Assembly (NCBI RefSeq): GCF_003989825.1
Contig: NZ_RZHE01000014.1
Location: forward strand, 115,480 to 179,479
DNA: 64,000 nucleotides
Direction: 5' to 3'
Source: Vreelandella populi
GTDB taxonomy: Bacteria > Pseudomonadota > Gammaproteobacteria > Pseudomonadales > Halomonadaceae
Each line of letters starts with the position of its first letter. The stretch's first letter is position 1. Positions 1 through 11,194 of the stretch are shown in pieces. Position numbers and translations under genes: made by a program. A model generated the notes under the pieces. That model worked only from the letters and a program-made list of their open reading frames with translations, was not told the origin of the DNA and did not search any database.

Positions 1-563
1 GTAAGCTTGTACATCGCTTCGGCAAAGCTGTCGAAAACAATAACCAGCGGCTCGCCTTTCTCGCCCACCAGAGTAAGCGAAATGCCCAGGCCAATTGCGA
101 ACACGATAATCTGCAGGATATTGCCGTTGGCGAGCGCATCAATCGGGTTGCGCGGCACCAAGTTAATCAAGATAGACGCAAGCGTAGGCGCCTCGTTTGC
201 ATCGACACTGCCGTCAAAGCTTATATCAACACCGGCGCCGGGTTGTAGCAGCGTGGAAAGCAGCAGACCAATACTGATCGCAAAGGCGGTGGTCAGCAGA
301 TAAAGGCCAATGGTGCGTGCGCCAATGCGGCCCATTTTTTGCGGGTCGCGCATAGAGGTAATTCCCACCACCAGTGTTGAAAACACCAGCGGCACAATCA
401 GCATCATGATCGCATTGATGAAAATATCGCCCAGCGGCCTGAATATGCTGGCATTCTCACTCAGCAAAGCCCCGACTAGTATGCCTAGCGCCAAGCCGGC
501 AAGAATTTTTTTCCATAACGCAATACGACGCCACCATCCGAATGCGCCTTGTGATGTGCTCAC
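1..563 (-). CDS. Dicarboxylate/amino acid:cation symporter, N-terminal part (cut by window edge)
   Basis: The reverse strand encodes the first about 187 residues of a sodium/proton-coupled symporter of the SDF (DAACS) family, inner-membrane carriers for glutamate, aspartate or C4-dicarboxylates. The translation has several hydrophobic segments, including ALGILVGALL and MLIVPLVFSTLVVGI. The latter, followed by a short loop with MGRIGARTI, is typical of family helices 2 and 3. A GTG start at 563 is preferred because AGGAGG lies 8 nt upstream. The in-frame ATG at 569 sits only 2 nt from that ribosome site. The C-terminal half with the substrate-binding hairpins is outside the window, so the substrate cannot be named. 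Family assignment is good; the gene name is left open. Confidence 0.85.
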   Translation of the reverse strand, partial: MSTSQGAFGWWRRIALWKKILAGLALGILVGALLSENASIFRPLGDIFINAIMMLIVPLVFSTLVVGITSMRDPQKMGRIGARTIGLYLLTTAFAISIGLLLSTLLQPGAGVDISFDGSVDANEAPTLASILINLVPRNPIDALANGNILQIIVFAIGLGISLTLVGEKGEPLVIVFDSFAEAMYKL

Positions 564-766
564 GGGCATATCCTCCTTGTCATGCTGATTAAGCGAAAAA
601 GAAACCTTGGATTACAACTCGGCGCGCACTTTATCACCTTTTGGTGAAGCCGCAGAGGAGCCCGTGGTGCTAACCCCATGGCCCCACGGCGTGCTTTTGC
701 CTACAATAGACGCCTTTGAGACTGGCGCTTGGCGCCGTGTTTAACTGAATTCAGGCCAAGGAATAA

Positions 767-2819
<2,053 letters not shown>

Positions 2820-3000
2820 AGAGGATTTCCTTGGTAAATGAAGACGTGCGTCAACCAGTGTAGACGTTGCTTGGAATAGCCACGTAAAGGAAAGTTCATT
2901 ACCAAAGAGGCGACGTAAAACAGTTGCTTATTGCTTGCACGGTTTGTGCAATGTGTATATTGCAGCCATTATGTACCGATAACTGGCGAAGGATGGGGCT

Positions 3001-4146
3001 ATGGCAAAACTGTCGGACGAGGATTATCGAAGTATTCCCTTGAATTCTACCTTGGCGCTCGCGGCCTTGGTGATTATCGTAGCGGGAATGAAGGCTGGCG
3101 CGGATCTTCTTGTGCCTCTTTTGCTGGCGGTATTTATCGCTGTGGTCTGTACGGCTCCCGTGCAGTGGCTGCATCGCTGTGGCTTGAGCATGCGGACATC
3201 GGCTCTGTTTACGCTGGTTTTTTTACTGGTCTTTTTATCGTTGATCGGTGTTCTGGTGGTTAATAGCTTCAGTACTTTTGTAGCAGCGCTACCGGACATT
3301 CAGGAGCGGCTGTACGAACACTACTGGGATTTACTCAATACGCTAGCTATGCATGGTTTTGCCGTTGACCCTGATGAGCTTAGCGCCGCCTTTGAAATGG
3401 ATGAGGAGGGCTCTTCCTGGGTCGCGACTCTGCTGGGGGAGATTGGCAACCTGGTGATGCAAAGCATCATTGTGGGATTGCTGGTCATCTTCATGCTGTT
3501 TGAAACGCTTAATTTTCGCCAGAAGGTTTCGCGTGCCTTGGAAAACCCGGCGCCCAGCTTAAAGCGATTTAGCGAATTCAGTTTAACCTTAAAACGCTAC
3601 CTGGCTGTTAAAACGGTCATCAGTCTGGCGACCGGGGGATTGATCTGGCTCTCTTGCGTTATTGTGGGCGTGGATTTTCCGCTGCTGTGGGGGGTGTTGG
3701 CCTTTGGTCTTAATTTTATCCCCAATATTGGCTCAGCCCTGGCAGCTATCCCCCCCGTATTGCTATTGCTGGTGGCTCAGGATGGAGGCGTGTTTCAGGC
3801 GCTGCTATTGGCTTCAGCCTATCTGGCCATCAACTTTGTACTGGGCAATCTGATTGAACCGCGGGTAATGGGGCAGGCGCTGGGGCTTTCCACGTTTGTG
3901 GCTTTTTTGTCCCTGGTGGTATGGGGTTGGATCTTTGGTGCCGCCGGGATGCTGTTATCGGTGGTATTGACCATGACGCTCAAGATTGCGCTGGATAGCC
4001 ACCCGCAAACGCGCTGGATTGCTCATTTTCTAGGCCCGGGAAAGCACCGCACTGGCCGCTATTTAAACAAACGAGATGCCGGGCGTGCGCCATGGAAGCG
4101 TAAAAATGAAGACCAGACTGAGCGTTTTAAGGAAGAGGATAACTAG
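3001..4146 (+). CDS. AI-2E family transporter (PerM/TqsA-like permease)
   Basis: A 381-residue inner-membrane protein of the AI-2E transporter (formerly UPF0118) family, which includes TqsA, YdiK and PerM. About eight hydrophobic segments are visible: a pair near residues 15-50, one at about 60-85, one at about 155-170, then a C-terminal group containing the conserved FGLNFIPNIGSALAAIPP and FVLGNLIEPRVMGQALGLS signatures. The about 70-residue soluble loop between helices 3 and 4 is normal for the family. The C-terminus is a highly charged basic/acidic tail of about 35 residues. Members export autoinducer-2 or act as Na+/H+ antiporters; nothing here separates these roles. Gene symbol withheld. 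Confidence 0.9.
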   Translation: MAKLSDEDYRSIPLNSTLALAALVIIVAGMKAGADLLVPLLLAVFIAVVCTAPVQWLHRCGLSMRTSALFTLVFLLVFLSLIGVLVVNSFSTFVAALPDIQERLYEHYWDLLNTLAMHGFAVDPDELSAAFEMDEEGSSWVATLLGEIGNLVMQSIIVGLLVIFMLFETLNFRQKVSRALENPAPSLKRFSEFSLTLKRYLAVKTVISLATGGLIWLSCVIVGVDFPLLWGVLAFGLNFIPNIGSALAAIPPVLLLLVAQDGGVFQALLLASAYLAINFVLGNLIEPRVMGQALGLSTFVAFLSLVVWGWIFGAAGMLLSVVLTMTLKIALDSHPQTRWIAHFLGPGKHRTGRYLNKRDAGRAPWKRKNEDQTERFKEEDN

Positions 4147-4151
4147 ACAGG

Positions 4152-4182
4152 CGACAACCGCCGGCTCTGCCGGCGGTTGTCG
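4152..4182. terminator. Perfect 14-bp hairpin between convergent genes
   Basis: CGACAACCGCCGGC at 4152-4165 pairs perfectly with 4169-4182 around a TCT loop. It lies 5 nt after the permease stop and just before the end of the convergent trxA. The position suggests a shared bidirectional terminator, although neither side has a long T tract. Confidence 0.7.
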
Positions 4183-4188
4183 TATTCA

Positions 4189-4512
4189 TCAAGCGTTTTG
4201 ATCGATGAATTGGGTCAATTGAGACTTGGATTGAGCGCCAACCAGTGAAGCGACCTTGGTACCTGACTTGAACAGCATAACGGTAGGTACACCGCGTACG
4301 CCTTGCTCAGCGGCAATTTCCGGTGCGTCATCCACGTTTACGCTAACCACCTTCAGGTTATCGCCGCGCTCGGCAGCTACTTCATCAACAACAGGGGCCA
4401 TGACTTTACACGGGCCACACCAGGGTGCCCAAAACTTCAGCAGGACAGGCTGTTCGGCATTGAGGACTTCTTGCTCAAAATTGGCATTGGTAACATCAAC
4501 ATTATTAGCCAT
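4189..4512 (-). CDS. trxA: Thioredoxin 1
   Basis: Cytoplasmic disulfide reductase, 107 residues, the standard length. The redox site WCGPCK spans residues 31-36 (Cys32, Cys35). The cis-proline loop GVPTVMLF lies near residue 75, and the buried Asp region FWAPW is present. It supplies electrons to ribonucleotide reductase, to methionine sulfoxide reductases and to PAPS reductase. The last is encoded about 1.4 kb away as cysH. A GGGAG ribosome site precedes the ATG. The gene is divergent from cysB across a 318-nt AT-rich spacer. Confidence 0.98.
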   Translation of the reverse strand: MANNVDVTNANFEQEVLNAEQPVLLKFWAPWCGPCKVMAPVVDEVAAERGDNLKVVSVNVDDAPEIAAEQGVRGVPTVMLFKSGTKVASLVGAQSKSQLTQFIDQNA

Positions 4513-5805
<1,293 letters not shown>

Positions 5806-5834
5806 TTCCGACGAAAAGCTGGCGTTACCCCATC

Positions 5835-5870
5835 TTATCGCCAGCCGTGTAGGTAGCATGCTGGCGATAA
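5835..5870. terminator. Hairpin between cysB and cysH
   Basis: TTATCGCCAGC at 5835-5845 pairs perfectly over 11 bp with 5860-5870 across a 14-nt loop. It sits between the ends of the convergent cysB and cysH. An overlapping alternative pairs GCTGGCG at 5819-5825 with 5839-5845. Probably a bidirectional terminator. Confidence 0.6.
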
Positions 5871-5920
5871 AACGATCAAGAATGGATTGGTGAGTAGACG
5901 GTAACGCGAACAAACGGTTT

Positions 5921-6541
5921 CTAGTGCTGCAAATGCAGACCGCATTCACGTTTTTCTTCTACCTTGGTGGGGTCAAAGTAGTCGAAATTATTGGGCAAAC
6001 CGTGCGCCTGCAGGTACTGGTACATATCCTTAGCGCTCCAGTGAAGCAGCGGTGCCACTTTCACCAGACCATCGTTATTACGGCTAACGGGCTGCATTTT
6101 AGCGCGCTCAGGGGTGTCTTCCGCCCGCAGTGCCGTAAACCAGATATCGGGGCGCATTTCGCTTAAAGCGCGCTCGAACGGTTCAATCTTGACCTCCTGG
6201 GTAAACGCCGCATGGCGTGGGTTGTCGATACCGGGCATGGGGCCTTCCAACGCTTCGCGGTGGGCGCGCGTGCGCCGGGGCACGAAGCTTACGATGTTCA
6301 GGTTAAGCTGCTTGATCACTTCATCGGCGAATTGATAGGTTGCCTCGGTATTGTAACCGCTATCCATCCATACAATCGGCATACCCGGGTGCACCTGGGT
6401 CACCATGTGCAGGATGACCGCTTCAAAGGGCCGAAAGTTGGTGGTACAAATAGGGCGCTCGCCCTGCGTCAACGCCCACTCGACTAACGCCTGGGGGTTA
6501 TTGCCTAGGTCGCGATTGATTTCATCAAGCGATGAGGACAT
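5921..6541 (-). CDS. cysH: Phosphoadenylyl-sulfate (PAPS) reductase, short form
   Basis: Reduces activated sulfate to sulfite with thioredoxin or glutaredoxin as electron donor. The catalytic ECGLH motif is at the extreme C-terminus (Cys200 of 206). The two Cys pairs that hold the 4Fe-4S cluster of APS reductases are absent, so this is the PAPS type. Other conserved blocks are WMDSGYNTEATYQFADEV (normally TDTGYLFPETYRF) and WFTALRAEDTPERAKM. The protein is about 35-40 residues shorter than E. coli CysH, and the usual SFG-Q phosphate loop reads TNFRPFEAV. Genomic context (cysB opposite, trxA nearby) supports sulfate assimilation. The start at 6541 has AAGGAGG-like sequence just upstream. Confidence 0.88.
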   Translation of the reverse strand: MSSSLDEINRDLGNNPQALVEWALTQGERPICTTNFRPFEAVILHMVTQVHPGMPIVWMDSGYNTEATYQFADEVIKQLNLNIVSFVPRRTRAHREALEGPMPGIDNPRHAAFTQEVKIEPFERALSEMRPDIWFTALRAEDTPERAKMQPVSRNNDGLVKVAPLLHWSAKDMYQYLQAHGLPNNFDYFDPTKVEEKRECGLHLQH

Positions 6542-6658
6542 GTTGCCTCCTTGTCATGTTAATAAACCATACGACTAGGCTACCAAACTGCACCTGCAGT
6601 GCCCCAATACCGTTTGGTTTGGCTTTTATATTCCTTTTTGATTTAAATGCTGACTTGC

Positions 6659-8011
6659 TTATTCCAATGCTTTAATAAGGTGGCGAATTTTGTCCTGCGT
6701 CTCGACGTACTCTTCGTCTAGTGTCGAGTCAGCCACCAGCCCGCCGCCGCCCCATACATGCAGCCTGCCTCTACTTGCCACGAAGGTGCGAATAGTGATG
6801 GAAGTATCCATGCTGCCGCGTACATCAACGTATCCTAAGCTTCCGCAATAAACGCTGCGCTGGCAGGGTTCCAACTCGGCGATGATCTGCATTGCGCGAA
6901 TTTTAGGGGCGCCGGTGATCGAGCCACCAGGAAACGCCGCAGCCAATAATGCCAAGGGTGAAGTGTCAGGGGTTAGCTGGCCCTGTACCACGCTCACCAG
7001 ATGATGAACGTTAGGGTAGCTTTCCAACTGACAGAGCTGAGGGACATTAATCGTTCCGGGCCGGCATACGCGACCCAGATCGTTGCGCAGAAGGTCAACA
7101 ATCATTACGTTTTCCGCCCGATCTTTGGTGCTGTTAAGTAACTGATCGGCCAGAGCAAGGTCCTCCTCTGGCGTGGCGCCCCTGGGCCTTGTCCCTTTGA
7201 TCGGGCGTGTTTCCACCGCGCCATTGCGGCTTTGGATAAAACGTTCCGGCGAAAGAGACAGTACGGCCTGATCTCCCCAGGCCATGAACCCTGAAAAGGG
7301 CGTAGGCGTGGCTTTTCGCAAGCGTAAATAGGCTTGCCATTCATCGCCTTCATAGGCTGCTGAAAAGCGTTGGGCGAGGTTGATCTGATAGCAATCGCCG
7401 GCTTTTATATAGCGCTGAACGGCTGCAAAACGCTCGGCATAATCACGGCGCTCAAGCTCTCCTTCAAACGCCTCGGTCAGTTTGAATGCTGCGGGTTTAG
7501 TCGGTGTCGCAAGCCACTTCAAAACCTGCTCGCGGCACTGCTCGGTGGCTACCAGCCATGCCTTGCCAGCCACATGATCAAGGGTGATGCACCAGTCGTA
7601 GAGGCACAGGCGTGCCTGGGGGAGCTGAGTGACGTCAGGCTGATGGGTATCTGTCAGACGCTGGCGGCCGAGATCATAGCCCCAATAGCCGATCAAGCCG
7701 CCCATAAAGGGAAGCTCACTATCCTCAACATGCTGATGGGGGAGCTGTTCAAGCAGCCACTGTTGCTGGATAAAGGTATCACCAGGCGGTAAAGGCGGGA
7801 AATCGGGCTGCGTCGAAACCAGCCCGGGATTCCCGTCGGCATCGACTTCAAGCGTGGCCAGCGGGTCGCTGCTCATAATATCAAAGCGGCCGTTGGCGAC
7901 AGGGCGGCCGCTATCCAGCAATACGGCGCCAGGGCGTTGGCGAAGCTTAGTAAACAAATCTAACGGATCAGAAGAGTAGGGCAGAGTAGAGATCGACAAT
8001 GCCGTGGTCAT
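6659..8011 (-). CDS. pabB: Aminodeoxychorismate synthase component I
   Basis: Cytoplasmic chorismate-utilising enzyme making 4-amino-4-deoxychorismate for folate. The 450-residue protein has an N-terminal anthranilate-synthase-like region, then the chorismate-binding domain from about residue 190. The motif PIKGTRPRG carries the lysine that distinguishes PabB (PIKGT) from TrpE (PIAGT). Further family signatures are DRAENVMIVDLLRNDLGRV, FPGGSITGAPKIRAMQII and the C-terminal GGGLVADSTLDEEYVET. No pabA or pabC is adjacent. It is divergent from the prp-operon regulator, with a 233-nt gap between them. Confidence 0.95.
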   Translation of the reverse strand: MTTALSISTLPYSSDPLDLFTKLRQRPGAVLLDSGRPVANGRFDIMSSDPLATLEVDADGNPGLVSTQPDFPPLPPGDTFIQQQWLLEQLPHQHVEDSELPFMGGLIGYWGYDLGRQRLTDTHQPDVTQLPQARLCLYDWCITLDHVAGKAWLVATEQCREQVLKWLATPTKPAAFKLTEAFEGELERRDYAERFAAVQRYIKAGDCYQINLAQRFSAAYEGDEWQAYLRLRKATPTPFSGFMAWGDQAVLSLSPERFIQSRNGAVETRPIKGTRPRGATPEEDLALADQLLNSTKDRAENVMIVDLLRNDLGRVCRPGTINVPQLCQLESYPNVHHLVSVVQGQLTPDTSPLALLAAAFPGGSITGAPKIRAMQIIAELEPCQRSVYCGSLGYVDVRGSMDTSITIRTFVASRGRLHVWGGGGLVADSTLDEEYVETQDKIRHLIKALE

Positions 8012-8141
8012 GGAGCAAACGCCTAGCCGGTGAAAGGGCCGCTTATCTTAGAGAGCGTTGAGCAGGGGCGCCAGTAGCGTGATTGACGCACTTCTCACGC
8101 TTTACAAGAGATTGTTGACAGTGTTTGTATGGATAGACTTT

Positions 8142-8151
8142 TTGTCTACAA
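8142..8151. promoter_or_regulatory. Upstream palindrome, likely operator for the GntR regulator
   Basis: TTGTCTACAA here differs in one central base from the TTGTCGACAA at 8229-8238, centred 87 bp downstream. The TTGT-N2-ACAA shape is typical of operators of FadR-subfamily GntR proteins. It probably helps the regulator control its own promoter and the prp operon. Confidence 0.55.
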
Positions 8152-8183
8152 CGAAAGATGCATAAAACCGCTATATAACAGGG

Positions 8184-8212
8184 TTGACGGTTCAAACTTG
8201 CGGGGCTAAAGT
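8184..8212 (+). promoter_or_regulatory. Sigma-70 promoter of the GntR-prp operon
   Basis: TTGACG at 8184-8189 and TAAAGT at 8207-8212 are separated by an optimal 17 nt, predicting transcription from about 8219. That places the main palindrome (8227-8240) just past the start point, a repression position. Confidence 0.65.
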
Positions 8213-8226
8213 TTCACTACTTTTTT

Positions 8227-8240
8227 AATTGTCGACAATT
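8227..8240. promoter_or_regulatory. Perfect 14-nt palindrome at the start point (operator)
   Basis: AATTGTCGACAATT is a perfect dyad 5 nt before the regulator's ATG. It shares its TTGTC-ACAA core with the upstream copy at 8142-8151. No purine-rich ribosome site is visible between it and the ATG, so the same bases may serve as both operator and leader. Confidence 0.65.
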
Positions 8241-8244
8241 TGCC

Positions 8245-8985
8245 ATGAGCTTACCCGTATTTTCACCTCACTCCGCTGATTCGCCGCTTGAAATGGCGAC
8301 ACCTGAAGTGCGTACGCTCGCCGAGCGGGTATTTCATCAGCTGCAAAGCGATATTGTACGCGGCGTATTGGCGCCGGGCAGCAAAATTACCGAGCCGGGG
8401 CTTTCCAAGACCTACGGTATTTCCCGCGGACCGCTGCGCGAGGCCATGCGCCGGCTGGAGTCTCACCGACTGATCGAGCGCGTGCCCCATGTGGGCGCTC
8501 GAGTGGTCAAGCTCTCAATGAAAGAACTGATTGAGCTGTTTGACGTGCGTGAAGCGTTGGAAAGCATGGCGGCCAGGCTTGCCGCCGAGCATATGTCCAC
8601 CGAGGAAATTCAGGGCTTGCGGGATGTATTGGCCCTGCATGAAAGTCAGGCTGATCTGCAGCGCGGCGAGGCCTATTACCAGCGCGAAGGGGATCTCGAC
8701 TTTCACTACCGTATCGTTCAGGGCAGCCACAACAAGATGCTGATGAGCCTTTTGTGCAACGACCTTTACTACCTGGTACGCCTTTATCGCACTCAGTTCA
8801 GTGCCAGCGGTACGCGCCCGCAGCGCGCCTTTGTTGAGCACCACCGTATTGTCGATGCCATTGAGGCGGGTGATGCGGAGCTTGCCGAGCTTCTGATGCG
8901 CCGCCATGTCAGCGCATCGCGCGCCAACGTCGCAGACCGCTACGCGGCCATTCTCACACAGCAGTCTTCAGCGCAGGCCGAGTAA
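8245..8985 (+). CDS. GntR-family regulator of the 2-methylcitrate operon
   Basis: A 246-residue transcription factor. The N-terminal winged helix-turn-helix is at about residues 20-90 (LSKTYGISRGPLREAMRRLESHRLIERVPHVGARV, split by its wing). The C-terminal all-helical FCD ligand domain spans about 95-230, with conserved metal/ligand residues in ELFDVREALE and DLDFHYRIVQGSHN. It is the first gene of the prp cluster, 36 nt ahead of prpB and on the same strand. It therefore very probably responds to propionyl-CoA catabolism intermediates such as 2-methylcitrate. Two TTGTC-ACAA palindromes lie upstream. The ATG at 8245 lacks a clear ribosome site; ATG 8294 is the alternative. The ligand is inferred, not seen. 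Confidence 0.88.
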   Translation: MSLPVFSPHSADSPLEMATPEVRTLAERVFHQLQSDIVRGVLAPGSKITEPGLSKTYGISRGPLREAMRRLESHRLIERVPHVGARVVKLSMKELIELFDVREALESMAARLAAEHMSTEEIQGLRDVLALHESQADLQRGEAYYQREGDLDFHYRIVQGSHNKMLMSLLCNDLYYLVRLYRTQFSASGTRPQRAFVEHHRIVDAIEAGDAELAELLMRRHVSASRANVADRYAAILTQQSSAQAE

Positions 8986-9021
8986 AGCGGCCGGCTATTT
9001 ATCTGTCAGGAGTCAATCCCC

Positions 9022-9912
9022 ATGCCATCACTCAGCCCCGGTGCCCGTTTCAGAGCCGCGTTGGACGCCAATCGCCCGTTGCCCATTCTAGGCACGATCA
9101 ATGCATATACCGCGCTCATGGCCGAGCGGGTGGGCCATCAGGCTATTTATCTGTCGGGTGGTGGGGTGGCCAACGCCTCGTTCGGCTTACCGGATCTGGG
9201 CATGACGACGATGAACGACGTCGTTGAAGATGCCCACCGTATCTGCGGCGCGACTGAACTGCCTCTGCTGGTGGATATTGATACCGGTTGGGGCGGCGCC
9301 TTCAATATTGCCCGCACGGTGAAAGAGATGCAGCGTGCAGGCGTGGCTGCGGTGCATATGGAAGATCAGGTCGCCCAGAAGCGCTGCGGTCATCGCCCCA
9401 ACAAGGCGATTGTCTCTCAACAAGAAATGGTCGATCGCATCAAGGCAGCAGCGGATGCCCGCATGGACCCCGATTTCTACCTGATTGCCCGCACCGATGC
9501 GTTTCAAAAAGAGGGCCTGGATGCGGCCATTGAGCGCGCCAATGCCTGTGTGGAAGCGGGCGCTGACGCTATTTTTGCTGAAGCTGTCCATACGTTGGAC
9601 GATTACCGGGCTTTTTCCGAGCGGGTTAACGCGCCGATTCTGGCCAACATCACCGAGTTTGGCGCAACGCCACTATTTACCCAGTCAGAGCTTGGTGATG
9701 TCGGTTGCCGCATGGTGCTGTATCCGCTCTCAGCGTTTCGCGCCATGAATGCCGCAGCACTTCAGGTCTATCAAAGCATTCTAGATAACGGCCACCAGAA
9801 AGACGTGGTGCCGCTAATGCAGACCCGTGATGACCTCTACGATTTTTTGAACTACCACGACTTCGAGCAGAAGCTGGACGTGCTGTTTGCTGAAAAAGGT
9901 GACGACCAGTAA
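9022..9912 (+). CDS. prpB: Methylisocitrate lyase
   Basis: Last step of the 2-methylcitrate cycle, splitting 2-methylisocitrate into pyruvate and succinate in the cytoplasm. The 296-residue protein belongs to the isocitrate lyase/PEP mutase superfamily. The KRCGHRPNK catalytic loop near residues 121-129 (Cys about 123) is the PrpB variant of the isocitrate lyase KKCGH motif. Metal-site residues lie in [24 protein letters not shown] site precedes the ATG. It is second in an operon whose order, regulator-prpB-prpC-acnD-prpF, leaves no doubt about the pathway. Confidence 0.97.
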   Translation: MPSLSPGARFRAALDANRPLPILGTINAYTALMAERVGHQAIYLSGGGVANASFGLPDLGMTTMNDVVEDAHRICGATELPLLVDIDTGWGGAFNIARTVKEMQRAGVAAVHMEDQVAQKRCGHRPNKAIVSQQEMVDRIKAAADARMDPDFYLIARTDAFQKEGLDAAIERANACVEAGADAIFAEAVHTLDDYRAFSERVNAPILANITEFGATPLFTQSELGDVGCRMVLYPLSAFRAMNAAALQVYQSILDNGHQKDVVPLMQTRDDLYDFLNYHDFEQKLDVLFAEKGDDQ

Positions 9913-9973
9913 GCCAGACGCCCGCTTATGATTAAAGCTACCTAAAAATAAAAGTAATGAAAGGAGTAATCCC

Positions 9974-11101
9974 ATGGCCGACAAACCCGTTGCAGGTGCA
10001 GGACTACGTGGCCAGAGCGCCGGTTCCACCGCGCTGTGTACGGTAGGTAAAACAGGCTCCGGCCTGACCTACCGGGGCTTTGATATCAAGGAGCTGGCTG
10101 AGAAAGCCAAATTTGAAGAGGTCGCGTACCTGTTGTTAAAGGGTAAGTTGCCCAATCAGGCCGAGCTTGACCACTACATCAACAAGCTGAAAAGCCTGCG
10201 CGGTCTGCCCGATGCGCTAAAAACAGTGCTTGAGCAGATTCCTAAAGATGCGCATCCGATGGACGTGATGCGTACTGGTACCTCAATGTTGGGCAATCTT
10301 GAAACCGAGGAGAATTTTGATCAGCAGAAGGATGTTGCCGACCGGCTGCTGGCCGTTTTGCCTTCGATCATTTGCTACTGGTATCGCTTTTCTCACGATG
10401 GCGTGCGTATTGATACCCAAACCGACGATAGCACGATAGGTGGTCACTTCCTCAATATGTTGCGCGGCGAACCGGCATCTGAACTGCATGCACAGGTAAT
10501 GAACGTATCGCTGATTCTTTACGCCGAGCACGAATTTAACGCTTCCACCTTCACTGCGCGGGTGTGTGCTTCAACGCTTTCTGACATGCACTCCTGCGTG
10601 ACCGGGGCGATTGGGTCGCTGCGCGGCCCGCTGCATGGCGGCGCTAATGAAGCCGCCATGGCGATGATCGAGAATTGGAAATCGCCGGAAGAAGCGGAAA
10701 GCCAGATCATGGGCATGCTGGAGCGCAAGGATAAAATTATGGGCTTTGGGCACGCCATCTACCGTGAGTCTGACCCACGCAACGAGATCATCAAGCAGTG
10801 GTCAAAGAAACTCTCTGAAGATGTCGGCGACAGCGTGCTCTATCCGGTTTCCGAGCGTGTCGAAGAGGTCATGTGGCGTGAGAAGAAATTGTTCTGCAAC
10901 GCGGATTTCTTCCACGCAAGCGCGTATCACTTCATGGATATTCCTACCAAACTGTTCACACCGATTTTCGTCATGTCGCGGTTAACCGGCTGGGCGGCCC
11001 ATGTGTTTGAACAGCGCGCCAACAATCGCATTATTCGCCCCAGTGCGGACTACATTGGTCCCGAGAAGAGCGAGTGGGTGCCGATTGAGGCGCGCAGCTA
11101 A
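9974..11101 (+). CDS. prpC: 2-methylcitrate synthase
   Basis: Condenses propionyl-CoA with oxaloacetate. The 375-residue citrate-synthase fold protein matches the shorter bacterial PrpC type. It has LTYRGFDIKELAEKAKFEEV near the N-terminus, the GPLHGGANEAAMAM catalytic histidine block and the MGFGHAIYRESDPRNEII signature near residues 255-272. C-terminal RIIRPSADYIG also fits. AAGGAG lies 7 nt before the ATG. Ordinary citrate synthases share the fold, but prpB upstream and acnD downstream settle the assignment. Confidence 0.96.
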   Translation: MADKPVAGAGLRGQSAGSTALCTVGKTGSGLTYRGFDIKELAEKAKFEEVAYLLLKGKLPNQAELDHYINKLKSLRGLPDALKTVLEQIPKDAHPMDVMRTGTSMLGNLETEENFDQQKDVADRLLAVLPSIICYWYRFSHDGVRIDTQTDDSTIGGHFLNMLRGEPASELHAQVMNVSLILYAEHEFNASTFTARVCASTLSDMHSCVTGAIGSLRGPLHGGANEAAMAMIENWKSPEEAESQIMGMLERKDKIMGFGHAIYRESDPRNEIIKQWSKKLSEDVGDSVLYPVSERVEEVMWREKKLFCNADFFHASAYHFMDIPTKLFTPIFVMSRLTGWAAHVFEQRANNRIIRPSADYIGPEKSEWVPIEARS

Positions 11102-11194
11102 CGGCATTCCCCGTCAGTCACGGCTGCCGGTATCCCGACTTTGTTCCGCTTGGTAATAGCCTTGCAACGCGTTATTACATAGAAGGCATCCGCT

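Noticed and set aside
8986..9021. Separate promoter between the GntR regulator and prpB
   Set aside because: The 36-nt gap holds only a ribosome site; no -35/-10 pair is visible, so the genes are read as one operon.
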